DNA from: Planctomycetota bacterium
Lineage (GTDB): Bacteria > Planctomycetota > Planctomycetia > Pirellulales > PNKZ01
Reading direction: 5' to 3'
Length of the DNA stretch: 64,000 nt
Assembly: GCA_018242585.1 (NCBI GenBank)
Contig: JAFEBQ010000037.1
Location: forward strand, 1-64,000
Position numbers and translations under genes: made by a program. This document shows, one piece after another, positions 1 to 9,885 of the stretch; position 1 is the first letter of the stretch, and each line of letters opens with the position of its first letter. The notes under the pieces were generated by a model. That model worked only from the letters and a program-made list of their open reading frames with translations. It did not search any database and was not told the DNA's origin.

Positions 1-16
1 GCGGTGGATTAACTAG

Positions 17-298
17 GATTTAGCGAAAATACCTCGCCTGGAAGAGTTGCATCTCATTAATACCAAAGTCACCGACGCCGGGCTGCCTGAATTAGCCAAG
101 CTTACGAACCTGAAATCGCTGTGTATCGACGGGGGTTCGATTTCGGCCGATGGAGTCAGTGCGCTACGCGAGGCGATGCCGAACACCAAAGTGTGGCGTC
201 CTCCTTTTCGATAAAGAAGTGCCGTCACGGCTGATGGAATCGATGCGCTCCGCCAGATGATGCCAAACACGAAGATTTGGATGCCGAAACTTCATTAG
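17..298 (+). pseudogene. Leucine-rich-repeat protein remnant with duplicated C-terminus
   Basis: One reading frame, open after a TAG at 14-16, encodes a typical LRR tail (PRLEELHLINTKVTDAGLPE, then LTNLKSL) ending VSALREAMPNTKVWRPPFR and a TAA at 212-214. The same frame then continues with a second version of that ending (DGIDALRQMMPNTKIWMPK) to a TAG at 296-298. No start codon is present and two in-frame stops break the frame, so this is a decayed gene or the degenerate 3' end of one lying upstream of the window. The style of the ending resembles the LRR tail of the kinase at 41108-45724 ([12 protein letters not shown]). LRR identity is fairly clear; whether any part is translated is unknown. 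Confidence 0.6.
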
Positions 299-339
299 CA
301 ATGTAAGTCATCCGATATCGCCACGCTGACGGCTGTTTA

Positions 340-1377
340 TTATTCTGCCTTGATCCACTTCAACTGCACGGCCACGCGCGCGGCCGCGTCGCGGCAGTCG
401 GCCCGGCCCAGTAACTCGCTGCCGTAGACCAGCGCCATCAACACCGCCTTGTTGTCGACCGTCTTGGCGGTGCCCGAGCGCCCCGTCTCGGTGTTCACGC
501 GTGTGCTTCCCTCGGTGACGATTCTCCCCACGGCGTCGATCTTGCTCAGCTCGTAGCTCAAGCCGCGGTCAAGCATCTGGCGAATCGACGCCCGCAGCTT
601 GGCGTCGTCGCAGACGGTGTAGTACCGCGCCGCAAGCATCAACCCGACGGCCTGGTAGCTGACGTCAAAGCCTTGCTTCTCGGGATTCACGCCGCTCGTT
701 TCCTGCAACGCCAGCCCTTCGCGGGCGCTCTCGGCGGCGGCCGTGGCCAGTTCCTTGTCCTTGGTTACCCGCGCGGCCATGCCCCACGCCGCCGCCACCA
801 GCCAGCGGCGGTGCGTGTAGGGCTGGTTGTTCCTGAGGCCTCGCTTCAAGACCTCGGGTCGCCGCATCCAGGCCGCGGCGGCCGCGATCTTGGGCCCGTA
901 GTGCGCCGTCACTTGCCTCGCATCGTCGGCCGGCAATTGCTGGGCCATCAGCACGGCCCGGGCCGACGCCTCGACAAAGAAGCTGGTGCTGTGAAACGGG
1001 TCGCCCGTCGTGCCAAAGCCGCCGTCGCTGGACTGGTGGTCAAAGCCCCAATCGATGATCTTCCAACCCAAGGCGACCAGCTTGGGATCGCCGCACAGAT
1101 AGCCCGCCTCGACCGCGTCGCCACCGTAGCGCTGGGCTTCGATGAACCACTGCTTCAAGCCATCGCGCTCGGCTTCGACGTTGCTCGATGACGCGCCGTT
1201 CTCCGAAAACCGGATGTGATGATCGGTGTGCGACGACAGCCGCCGAAAGATCGCCCGGTCGAGCAACGGATCACGGTTCAATTCCAGGAACGTCGGCTCG
1301 GCCGCGACGACGGCGCCCGCCAGCGCAAGCAGCCAGCTCGTCATCACCATCACGATCGAACATGTGCGAAGCTTCAT
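340..1377 (-). CDS. Secreted protein of unknown function, helical toroid-like
   Basis: A 345-residue protein with a clear Sec signal peptide (residues 1-26, hydrophobic core SWLLALAGAVVAA, cleavage near AA-EP). The rest is rich in helix-forming residues and aromatic motifs such as IIDWGFDHQSSDGGFG and the pair AAAAAWMRRP, which resemble alpha/alpha-toroid folds of six-hairpin glycosidases or polysaccharide lyases. No catalytic residues can be assigned from the sequence. The ATG at 1377 directly precedes the signal peptide. It stands alone, diverging from the gene at 1511. A role on extracellular polysaccharide is a guess from the fold only. Confidence 0.75.
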   Translation of the reverse strand: MKLRTCSIVMVMTSWLLALAGAVVAAEPTFLELNRDPLLDRAIFRRLSSHTDHHIRFSENGASSSNVEAERDGLKQWFIEAQRYGGDAVEAGYLCGDPKLVALGWKIIDWGFDHQSSDGGFGTTGDPFHSTSFFVEASARAVLMAQQLPADDARQVTAHYGPKIAAAAAWMRRPEVLKRGLRNNQPYTHRRWLVAAAWGMAARVTKDKELATAAAESAREGLALQETSGVNPEKQGFDVSYQAVGLMLAARYYTVCDDAKLRASIRQMLDRGLSYELSKIDAVGRIVTEGSTRVNTETGRSGTAKTVDNKAVLMALVYGSELLGRADCRDAAARVAVQLKWIKAE

Positions 1378-1510
1378 GCTGCGATTCCATTACGGCAATG
1401 CAAGCAAGTCAAGCCCCCGCCGCTGAACAGCTCTGAAAGCCGCTCCGTAACAATATCTAGGCATTACTCTTTCAGGTTACGCGGCAGCCATCGAACAAGC
1501 GAGCAGGGCC

Positions 1511-2374
1511 ATGGAACCTTCACGATTTGGTCAGCGGGAATCAGCCATCACGATCTTTGACGATCCGTCGTTTTTGGAAGGATTGGTCGCCGTGCCCGGC
1601 AACCCGCCGGCGGTCGAAATGCCGCTGCGGCGATTGTACGAGTTGGTCGCCGCGGCGCGGCAACCGACGTTCGCCGGCGACTTGGAATTGAAGCACGAAT
1701 GGAAGGCCCGCCGGGGCGAATATCCGCTGCCGTGTCAGCAATTCGAGTCATTGATCGATGCGGCCCGGGCGCGAGTCGACCGGCTCAGGGCGATGAACAC
1801 GTTGGCGTCGCCGCCGACGTTGAAGGGCGAACTGGCGCTCGTGGCCGGGGCTCGCTGCCTGCCGCCGAACTATCATCCCAATCTCCCGGTTCGTGTTCGG
1901 TTGGCCAAAGCGAGGTTGGAGCGATTGCAACTCGTCGAGCGGCTGCTGACCGAGAATGGCTCGGACGTGCGCCTGGCCGCCGCCTGGCAGGCCCTGGGCG
2001 AGGTTCATGGCCACGGGCTGCTGCCGGTCGAGCAGAACGAGCGTGTGGCGCTGGCGGTCAAGCGCGCGGGCTTACTTGGCCGCTTGCAGGCCCTCGAAGC
2101 GCTGTCCGATTTTGATCGCGCTAGTCAGTTGGTCACGCTGTGGGACGATTACCTGCTGGCCGACTGTGCCGACGCGGCCACGTTGCGCCTTGAATGGCGG
2201 CGTGCTCGCGAAGCGCTCGGCTTTGCCGGATCGGTCGAAGCAGCCTGCCGCAATGGCGACGGCCACGCATTGAACGAGCTGCTGGCCTCGCCCCAGTACG
2301 AGCAACTGATGCTCCCCGAGGAATTGACCGCCCTGGTCGAAGAGTTCCACCAGTGTCGCGAACGACGCGGGTAG
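1511..2374 (+). CDS. Hypothetical protein, helix-rich
   Basis: A 287-residue cytoplasmic-looking protein with no signal peptide or membrane segment. It is dominated by charged, helical, Ala/Leu/Arg/Glu-rich sequence (for example RLYELVAAARQPTF and ARARVDRLRAMNTL), suggesting a helical bundle or repeat scaffold. I recognise no family. The ATG at 1511 follows an AGGG five bases upstream. Codon use resembles the neighbours and the opposite-strand frames here are shorter and less protein-like, which supports this frame. Function unknown. Confidence 0.65.
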   Translation: MEPSRFGQRESAITIFDDPSFLEGLVAVPGNPPAVEMPLRRLYELVAAARQPTFAGDLELKHEWKARRGEYPLPCQQFESLIDAARARVDRLRAMNTLASPPTLKGELALVAGARCLPPNYHPNLPVRVRLAKARLERLQLVERLLTENGSDVRLAAAWQALGEVHGHGLLPVEQNERVALAVKRAGLLGRLQALEALSDFDRASQLVTLWDDYLLADCADAATLRLEWRRAREALGFAGSVEAACRNGDGHALNELLASPQYEQLMLPEELTALVEEFHQCRERRG

Positions 2375-2475
2375 CGCGGGAGCGGTCAGTGGTCCGTTGT
2401 CAGTGGCGGGGAAGCGATTAGCCAGAAGTGGTCTTATCTCGCGCAACTAGCAACCAGCAACTTGCAACTTTTTCC

Positions 2476-3039
2476 TCACCACACCGGTGCCATGTACATC
2501 GGCGGGGGCGGGTAATAGTACATCGGCGGCTGGGCCATCATCAGCGGCGCGGCACCGGTGGCCACGGGTTGCACGCCGCGCGGCGGCGACGACTGCATGG
2601 TGGCAATGACGTTCTTACTGACGCCTTGTTGTTGCAGGGCGATCAACTCGCCGGCTTGCAGCGGCTGGATCATGCCGTTGGCGCGGACGTGGTTGACGAT
2701 CAGTTCCTCATCGACGCCCGAGCGTGTCATGGCGACGACGTCGTTGACTTGCACGCCGCCGGGCTGGATTTGTCGTCCCATCTGGGCGGCGATTTGGGCG
2801 CGATTCTTGGCTTCGATCTGATCCAGCCCGTTACCAACCAGGCTGCCGCCGGCCGCGCCGACGCCAGCGCCAATCAGCGCGCCGGCCAGTGGATGTCTGG
2901 TTGCGCCGCCGACCAACGCCCCCACGCCAGCGCCACCCAGCCCGCCGTAAAGCGCTCCTTTGTCTTGATAGTAGGGCGACACGCAACCGCCCGCCGCCAA
3001 AGCGAGCAACAGCAGAGTTTTCGACAGCGGCGATGACAT
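2476..3039 (-). CDS. Glycine-zipper outer-envelope lipoprotein
   Basis: The start is taken at 3039, where a lipoprotein signal begins (MSSPLSKTLLLLALAAGGC, lipidated Cys at residue 19); the frame is open further upstream but that extension has no protein character. Residues 28-70 form a glycine zipper (GGLGGAGVGALVGGATRHPL and a second GAGVGAAGGSL stretch) of the type that spans or associates with membranes. A helical part follows (QIAAQMGRQIQPGG, DVVAMTRSGVDEELIVNHV), then a Pro/Tyr/Met-rich tail (PPMYYYPPPPMYM). Gly-zipper lipoproteins occur in many planctomycetes; a role in envelope structure is inferred. Divergent from the small Pro-rich secreted gene at 3414. Confidence 0.8.
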   Translation of the reverse strand: MSSPLSKTLLLLALAAGGCVSPYYQDKGALYGGLGGAGVGALVGGATRHPLAGALIGAGVGAAGGSLVGNGLDQIEAKNRAQIAAQMGRQIQPGGVQVNDVVAMTRSGVDEELIVNHVRANGMIQPLQAGELIALQQQGVSKNVIATMQSSPPRGVQPVATGAAPLMMAQPPMYYYPPPPMYMAPVW

Positions 3040-3413
3040 GGCCGTAGGCACTCGCGAGCGGAGGTGGAAGAACAGCGGGCAGGAATGTTCCAGCGCCCCC
3101 GATTCATGGTCAAGGTCGATCTCATTCGGGGGGGCCTGATAGCGGCCGACGCTACCGACGACGAAAGCGATGCCGGCAACGCGATGGCGCAATAACGTGC
3201 CGTCCTGATTCGCGCGGAATTGTAATGAAACCTGGCCCAGTCAAACGCCAATTAGAGCTAAGAGTTGAGCAGTGCTGTCGAGCCAGCTGCGCGCGATCGC
3301 CGGCGACGATGGCAACTGCTCTACGCGGTGATCGCCGGTTGTCGTATAAGTTCTCAATCGCGTGAACGCAAAGTTGCACCTGGGCAGGATATCAACGAAT
3401 CAGGAACGAAATC
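3040..3413. other. Divergent intergenic region
   Basis: About 370 bases between the start of the lipoprotein (minus) and the small secreted protein (plus). It should hold both promoters. I see only weak candidates, for example TATAAG near 3346 without a good -35. A purine-rich AGGAACGAA just before 3414 serves as ribosome binding site. Open frames crossing the region have no recognisable protein. Confidence 0.4.
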
Positions 3414-3701
3414 ATGAAGGCCGCGATTGCTTCGATCGTCGTGTTGATTGCCTTGTGTGTGGCCGATTCGGCCCAGGCCTATCATCATCACGGCCGCGGC
3501 CCGGGCTTCGCGTTTGGGTTCTACGCTCCGCCGCCGGTCTACATGGCTCCCGCGCCGGTCTATGCCGCGCCCGTGGGCCAAGTGATCGCGGCCCCAGCGC
3601 CGATGTACGCCGCGCCGGTGCCGGTCTATGCCCCCGCGCCAGTCTATTACTACCCACGCCCCGTGATGCAGCCGGGCATTTCGTTCTACTTTGGGCGATA
3701 G
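3414..3701 (+). CDS. Small secreted Pro/Tyr/Ala-rich protein
   Basis: A 95-residue protein with a signal peptide (MKAAIASIVVLIALCVADSA, cleavage near AQA) and a low-complexity mature part: an HHHGRG start, then repeated units of the form APxPVYAAP/APxPVYAP and a C-terminal ISFYFGR. The tail style resembles the Pro/Tyr tail of the divergent lipoprotein at 2476-3039. A good AGGAA ribosome binding site lies upstream. Likely a cell-surface or matrix component; no enzymatic motif is visible. A longer frame (3362-5218) covers this gene in another phase, but its first part is only a shadow. Confidence 0.75.
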   Translation: MKAAIASIVVLIALCVADSAQAYHHHGRGPGFAFGFYAPPPVYMAPAPVYAAPVGQVIAAPAPMYAAPVPVYAPAPVYYYPRPVMQPGISFYFGR

Positions 3702-3778
3702 GCGACGCCGCACCACATAGCGTAACTTGTACCTTGGGCATGTGGCGGCGCGTGCGCGGAGCCGTCATAATTGTCGGC

Positions 3779-5218
3779 ATGAAACATTCGACGAATCCGC
3801 GATCCGTTGTTACGCCTTGCCCCATAGTATTGCCCACGCGGCGCGATGCGCTGGCCGTTTTGGCCGGCGGGGCACTGTCAGCGCTCGCGGCCCCGACGTT
3901 CGCCGCCGAGCCGGCAAATTACCGGCTGGCGACGTTTAGCGTCGCCATCACGCCGCCGGTGGGGCATCCGCTGCTGGGCGGCTCGTTCAAGCCTTCGACC
4001 GGCGTCGACGATCCACTGCATGCGATCGGTTTCACGCTGCTGGGGCCGGCGAAGCCAATCGTGATCGTGGCGCTCGATTGGTGCGAGCTGCGCAACGACA
4101 CTTATCAGCACTGGCGCGAAACGCTGGCCGCCGCGGCCGGCACGACCATTGACCGCGTCTTCGTCAGCTCGGTCCACCAGCACGACGCTCCCTATGTCGA
4201 TACCGGCGCTCAGCGTTTGCTCGATGGCGTGCAAGCCGGCGTGATGTGCGATCCGGAGTATTGCGAAGCGACGCTCACGCACGTTGTCGCCGCGCTCACC
4301 AGCAGCTTGCCCCACGCTGAAGTCGTGACGCACTTGGGCCTCGGCCAGGCGCGCATCGAAGGGATTGCTTCGAACAGGCGGATTGTCGATGCCGACGGGC
4401 GCGTCAGCTTTCGCCGCTATAGCTCGGCACGCGATGCCGCGATCCGCGCGCTCCCCGAGGGAACGATCGATCCTTGGCTCAAGACGATCAGCTTTTGGCG
4501 CGACGAGCAACCGGTGGCAGCCCTCAGCAGTTACGCCACGCATCCGATGAGCAACTATGGCGGCGGCCGGGTTTCCACCGACTTTGTCGGCCTGGCGCGC
4601 GAGCGGCGGCAACGCGACGACCCGCGCGTGAAGCAACTGTATCTGACCAGTTGTTCGGGCGATGTCACGGCCGGCAAGTTCAACGACGGCTCGCCGACGG
4701 TGCGCGGCGAGCTGGCCGATCGGCTCTACGCTGGCATGAAAACCGCCTGGGAACAGACGCGACGCGTGCCGCTGAAACAAGTCGAGTGCCGCTCAAAGCA
4801 AGTCGTGCTGCCGTTCTGGGACACGCCGGCTTTGTCCGAATCGGCACTGCGTGCGAAACTGGCGGATGCGAAGCTGCCTTTCTTACAGCGCGCGATGGCG
4901 GCGCTGGGACTCAGTTCACTCGAACGCAATCGCGCAGGTCATGCGATTGACATTCAAGCGATCGACTTTGGCTCGGCGCAGTTCCTGCTGCTGCCGGCGG
5001 AGGCGTTCGTTGAATATCAATTGGCGGCGCAACAGATGTGCCCTGACAGCTTTGTCATGGTGGCCGGCTTCGGCGAGTGCGCGCCGGGCTACCTGCCGAC
5101 GATCTCGGCCGTGAAGGAAGGCTTTCGCGAAGAGCACGGCTACTGCTGGGTCGGCGAAGCAGCCGATCCCATCCTGCGCGAGGCGATGCGCGAGGTGTTG
5201 AGTCCCAAGCAGCCGTGA
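3779..5218 (+). CDS. Tat-exported neutral/alkaline ceramidase-like protein
   Basis: The 479-residue frame is taken from the ATG at 3779, which gives a twin-arginine type leader (PTRRDALAVLAGGALSALAA, then PTFAAEP). The mature N-terminus (FSVAITPPVGHPLLGG) and VFVSSVHQHDAPYVD match the neutral/alkaline non-lysosomal ceramidase N-terminal domain family, in which His and Asp residues near the start bind zinc. Such proteins are common in planctomycetes and are often not true ceramidases, so the substrate (an amide or ester of an envelope or environmental lipid or sugar) is unknown. The protein is shorter than characterised ceramidases and lacks an obvious C-terminal Ig-like domain. An in-frame ATG at 3740 is an alternative start. 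It converges with the aldo/keto reductase, 10 bases away. Confidence 0.8.
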   Translation: MKHSTNPRSVVTPCPIVLPTRRDALAVLAGGALSALAAPTFAAEPANYRLATFSVAITPPVGHPLLGGSFKPSTGVDDPLHAIGFTLLGPAKPIVIVALDWCELRNDTYQHWRETLAAAAGTTIDRVFVSSVHQHDAPYVDTGAQRLLDGVQAGVMCDPEYCEATLTHVVAALTSSLPHAEVVTHLGLGQARIEGIASNRRIVDADGRVSFRRYSSARDAAIRALPEGTIDPWLKTISFWRDEQPVAALSSYATHPMSNYGGGRVSTDFVGLARERRQRDDPRVKQLYLTSCSGDVTAGKFNDGSPTVRGELADRLYAGMKTAWEQTRRVPLKQVECRSKQVVLPFWDTPALSESALRAKLADAKLPFLQRAMAALGLSSLERNRAGHAIDIQAIDFGSAQFLLLPAEAFVEYQLAAQQMCPDSFVMVAGFGECAPGYLPTISAVKEGFREEHGYCWVGEAADPILREAMREVLSPKQP

Positions 5219-5228
5219 CGCACGCCGC

Positions 5229-6224
5229 TCAATTCCACGCCAAGGCGTTGCGGGTGTGCCAGTAGAGTTCAGAGGGTTCGGCCAGGAACACCAGCCGCCC
5301 GGCAGCCTCGGCGTCCCAGCGCACGTTCACTGCGTCGACATTCGACGTTAGTTGCTCTTGGGTGGCCGCGCCGCTGAGAACCACGTCGCACCAGGGCTGA
5401 GCCAGCACGGCCGCCAGAGCCAGCGCGTCGACCGTCGTGCCAAGCCTCGCCGCTTGGGCATCGAGGACCGCTCGGCGCGACGCGAAGCCGGCGTCGATGT
5501 TACGAGCAGTCAGGCGGCCATTGGCCAGTGCTTCCTTGATGATCACGCCGAGGCCGGCCGCATGGGCTTCGCCGAGCGCCACGCCCGCCGCAGGTTCGAG
5601 CAGGTTCCAGGTCGCTTGAACGCAATCGAACAGACGCTCTCCGGCCACTTCAACCCCCAACGCGCGGCAGAGCGTTTCCGCCTGGCGCGGGCCACTCAGC
5701 GACAGGCCGATCTTGACCCCCTCGGCGCGCAATCGCGTCAGCCGCTCGTGAACCGCGTGATCCACCAGCACACCGCTGTCGAGCGTGGCGCTGTGAATCT
5801 GGTACAGGTCGAGCTGCCGGCCCAGTCGCTCGCGCGTTTCGGCCAGTTGCCGTTCCAAGACCGGCAGGGTGTGATCCTTGACTTCGTGCCGCTCGGCCCG
5901 CACCTGCCAATCGGCCGTGTAAGTGTAACCCCATTTCGAGGCAACAGTCACCTCGCTCGGCGCGATGCCGCGCGCCGTCAGCCAACGCCCCAAGAACTCC
6001 TCGGCGCGGCCGTACGATCGAGCGGCGTCGAAGTAGCGCACGCCGGCGGCCCAGGCGGCGTCGAGCACGCGGTGGCAATGAGCCTCCATCGCCGTCGCGT
6101 CATAGTCATGGTGTAAGTCGCCGGCGTGCCCCAGGTTGATATAGCCGGGCCGCCCCAACGCGGCCAGTCCCAGGCCGAGCGGCGTGACCGATAGCGCGGT
6201 GTTACCCAACGGGCGAAGTTGCAT
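5229..6224 (-). CDS. Aldo/keto reductase
   Basis: 331 residues, the usual size of the family. The TIM-barrel NADPH-dependent oxidoreductase begins MQLRPLGNTALSVTPLGLG. The catalytic tetrad is visible: Asp and Tyr in YFDAARSYGRAEEFLG, Lys in ASKWGYTY, His in LYQIHSATLDSG. It reduces aldehydes or ketones in the cytoplasm; the substrate cannot be told. It may be cotranscribed with the sulfatase upstream (6262-7968), 37 bases away, which would fit handling of released sugars, but that is inference. Confidence 0.9.
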   Translation of the reverse strand: MQLRPLGNTALSVTPLGLGLAALGRPGYINLGHAGDLHHDYDATAMEAHCHRVLDAAWAAGVRYFDAARSYGRAEEFLGRWLTARGIAPSEVTVASKWGYTYTADWQVRAERHEVKDHTLPVLERQLAETRERLGRQLDLYQIHSATLDSGVLVDHAVHERLTRLRAEGVKIGLSLSGPRQAETLCRALGVEVAGERLFDCVQATWNLLEPAAGVALGEAHAAGLGVIIKEALANGRLTARNIDAGFASRRAVLDAQAARLGTTVDALALAAVLAQPWCDVVLSGAATQEQLTSNVDAVNVRWDAEAAGRLVFLAEPSELYWHTRNALAWN

Positions 6225-6261
6225 AGTGACTTATGAAACAACCCATCAGCCACTCACGGCG

Positions 6262-7968
6262 CTAATTAGCGCTGGCTGGCTTTTTCTTCTTGCCGACGGC
6301 AGGGTTGGCAGGCTTGTCGCTTTGCGCGAGCTGTCTTGCTTGGTCCGCTTGCCGGGTCCAGACGGCTTCTAGTTCGCGAACCCGGTCGGGATACTGGCTG
6401 GCCAGGTTGTGCGACTCGCCCCGGTCGACCGCCAGATTGTACAGCTCCCACGGCTGGTTTTTGAGGGCGACAATCTTCCAATCGCCTACCCTCAACGCGC
6501 GGTTCCCTTCGTGCAACCACCACAGGTATTCATGTTCCACCGTGCCGTCCTTCGCAAAGGCCGGGACCAGGCTGCGCCCCGGCGGCACCGGAACCTTGGC
6601 GCCGGCGAACTCGGCGGGAGCTTTCATGCCGGCCACTTCCAACACCGTCGGGACAAGGTCAATCACGTGGGCCGGATTGTGACGCAACTCGCCCCGGGCC
6701 TTCAGGCCTCGCGGCCAATGGACGATCAGCGGCGTGTTGATGCCACCTTCGTGGACCCAGGTCTTGTGCCGGCGCAGTGGCGTGTTGGCGACGCTTGACC
6801 AGCCGGGGCCCAGCGACAAGAACGTCGTGGCCGATCCTGGCGGCGCGGCCGGGTCGTGACCTGCGCCGCGAACCATCATCTCGGCGCTCGCGCCGTTGTC
6901 GGACAGAAACAGGATCAGCGTGTTGTCGAGCGCGTTCATCGCCCGCAACTGCGCGATCACGCGGCCGATGTTCTGGTCCATGCGATCGATCATCGCGGCA
7001 TGGATCGCCATTTTCACCGACTGGAAGTCGCGCTGCGCCTCGGATAGTTCGCTCCAGGGGATCGGGCGATTGACTTCGTTCGGCCCCAACTGCTTGATCG
7101 CGTCGGGAAAGTCGTACGGCGGGCCGACCTCGCGTTCCATTTCGGGCAACGAGTGGTGGACGATGCCACGCTCGGTCAGGCGCGCGTGCCGCCGCCGCGC
7201 TTCCTCGTTCCAGCCGTCGCGGAACTTGTCGCGATACCTGGCGATATCCTCTGGCAACGCGTGCAGTGGAAAGTGCGGCGCGGTGTAGCACAAATAATGA
7301 AAGAACGGTCGATCGGCGTACTTCTCGGCATGTTCTTTTAGGCACCGCACGGCATGATCGGTCATCACGTTGGTGACGTAATAATCGTTGGTTTGCGGTG
7401 AGGGCTGACCGTCGTCGGTGTTGCCGGCGGCGCGGAAGAAATTGCTCTGACCTGGCGCGCCGGTATCAAAGCTATGATCGAAGCCGTTCTTCAACGGCTC
7501 GCCGTCGATGTGCCACTTGCCCGAGTGATAACACCGGTAGCCTTCGGCCCCAAGCAGGGTCGATACCAGCGGGGCCCAGACGGGCCGGGTTCCCTTGCCC
7601 CCCGCCGTTGCGACGCCCGGCAAGGCGTCGCGGCGGATTTGCTGGGCGTAGTAGCCGGTCATCAGCGCGCCGCGCGTGGGCCAGCAACGGGCCGTGTTAT
7701 AGCATTGAGTAAAGCGCAAACCGCCGGCCGCCAGCGCGTCGAGATTCGGCGTGGCGATCGAACTGCCGTAACAGGCCAGGTCCGAAAAACCGAGGTCATC
7801 CGCCAAGATGATCAGCATATTCGGACGTTCGCTCGACGGCGCGGCCCAGGCGGCGGCTTGCCAAGCGAAGGTCGCCGCGACCGCCAAGACAGCTACGATC
7901 AATGAACGAGCATCCCGGCGCAAGTGCCTGGGAGTCACGCCAAAACGGAACCAACGATGTGGTGACAC
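6262..7968 (-). CDS. Exported arylsulfatase (formylglycine sulfatase)
   Basis: 568 residues with an N-terminal signal (LIVAVLAVAATFAWQAAAWA), then the sulfatase fold: metal ligands in PNMLIILADDLGFSDLACYG (Asp57-Asp58), the formylglycine motif CWPTRGALMTG (Cys95 in C-x-P-x-R), and SDNGAS near the middle. Cys95 would be oxidised by a formylglycine-generating enzyme. It hydrolyses sulfate esters, most likely of algal polysaccharides, outside the cytoplasm. The GTG at 7968 has an AAAGG eight bases upstream; a GTG at 7938 is possible. The C-terminus ends in a Lys-rich tail (GKKKKPASAN). Sulfatases are strongly expanded in marine planctomycetes. Confidence 0.92.
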   Translation of the reverse strand: MSPHRWFRFGVTPRHLRRDARSLIVAVLAVAATFAWQAAAWAAPSSERPNMLIILADDLGFSDLACYGSSIATPNLDALAAGGLRFTQCYNTARCWPTRGALMTGYYAQQIRRDALPGVATAGGKGTRPVWAPLVSTLLGAEGYRCYHSGKWHIDGEPLKNGFDHSFDTGAPGQSNFFRAAGNTDDGQPSPQTNDYYVTNVMTDHAVRCLKEHAEKYADRPFFHYLCYTAPHFPLHALPEDIARYRDKFRDGWNEEARRRHARLTERGIVHHSLPEMEREVGPPYDFPDAIKQLGPNEVNRPIPWSELSEAQRDFQSVKMAIHAAMIDRMDQNIGRVIAQLRAMNALDNTLILFLSDNGASAEMMVRGAGHDPAAPPGSATTFLSLGPGWSSVANTPLRRHKTWVHEGGINTPLIVHWPRGLKARGELRHNPAHVIDLVPTVLEVAGMKAPAEFAGAKVPVPPGRSLVPAFAKDGTVEHEYLWWLHEGNRALRVGDWKIVALKNQPWELYNLAVDRGESHNLASQYPDRVRELEAVWTRQADQARQLAQSDKPANPAVGKKKKPASAN

Positions 7969-8121
7969 AGGCGTTGCCTTTCAATGCAAGTCCAGCAAAT
8001 GCCAAGAGGGCCAACGAGCCGCAATATGGACTGCGGCGCGGCCACGGTCAACTTTTGCGGCTGGCAATGGCAGGCCACGAGCGGACGGCCTGCTGTTTTG
8101 ACGGTCAAGGCGGCAGTGTGC

Positions 8122-9885
<1,764 letters not shown>

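Noticed and set aside
2375-2475. Short repeated AGCAACCAGCAACTTGCAAC-like string
   Set aside because: It is a simple imperfect repeat with no fold or copy elsewhere in the window.
3362-3778. Upstream extension of the ceramidase-like gene
   Set aside because: This part overlaps the small secreted gene in another phase and lacks protein character; the Tat leader fixes the start at 3779.
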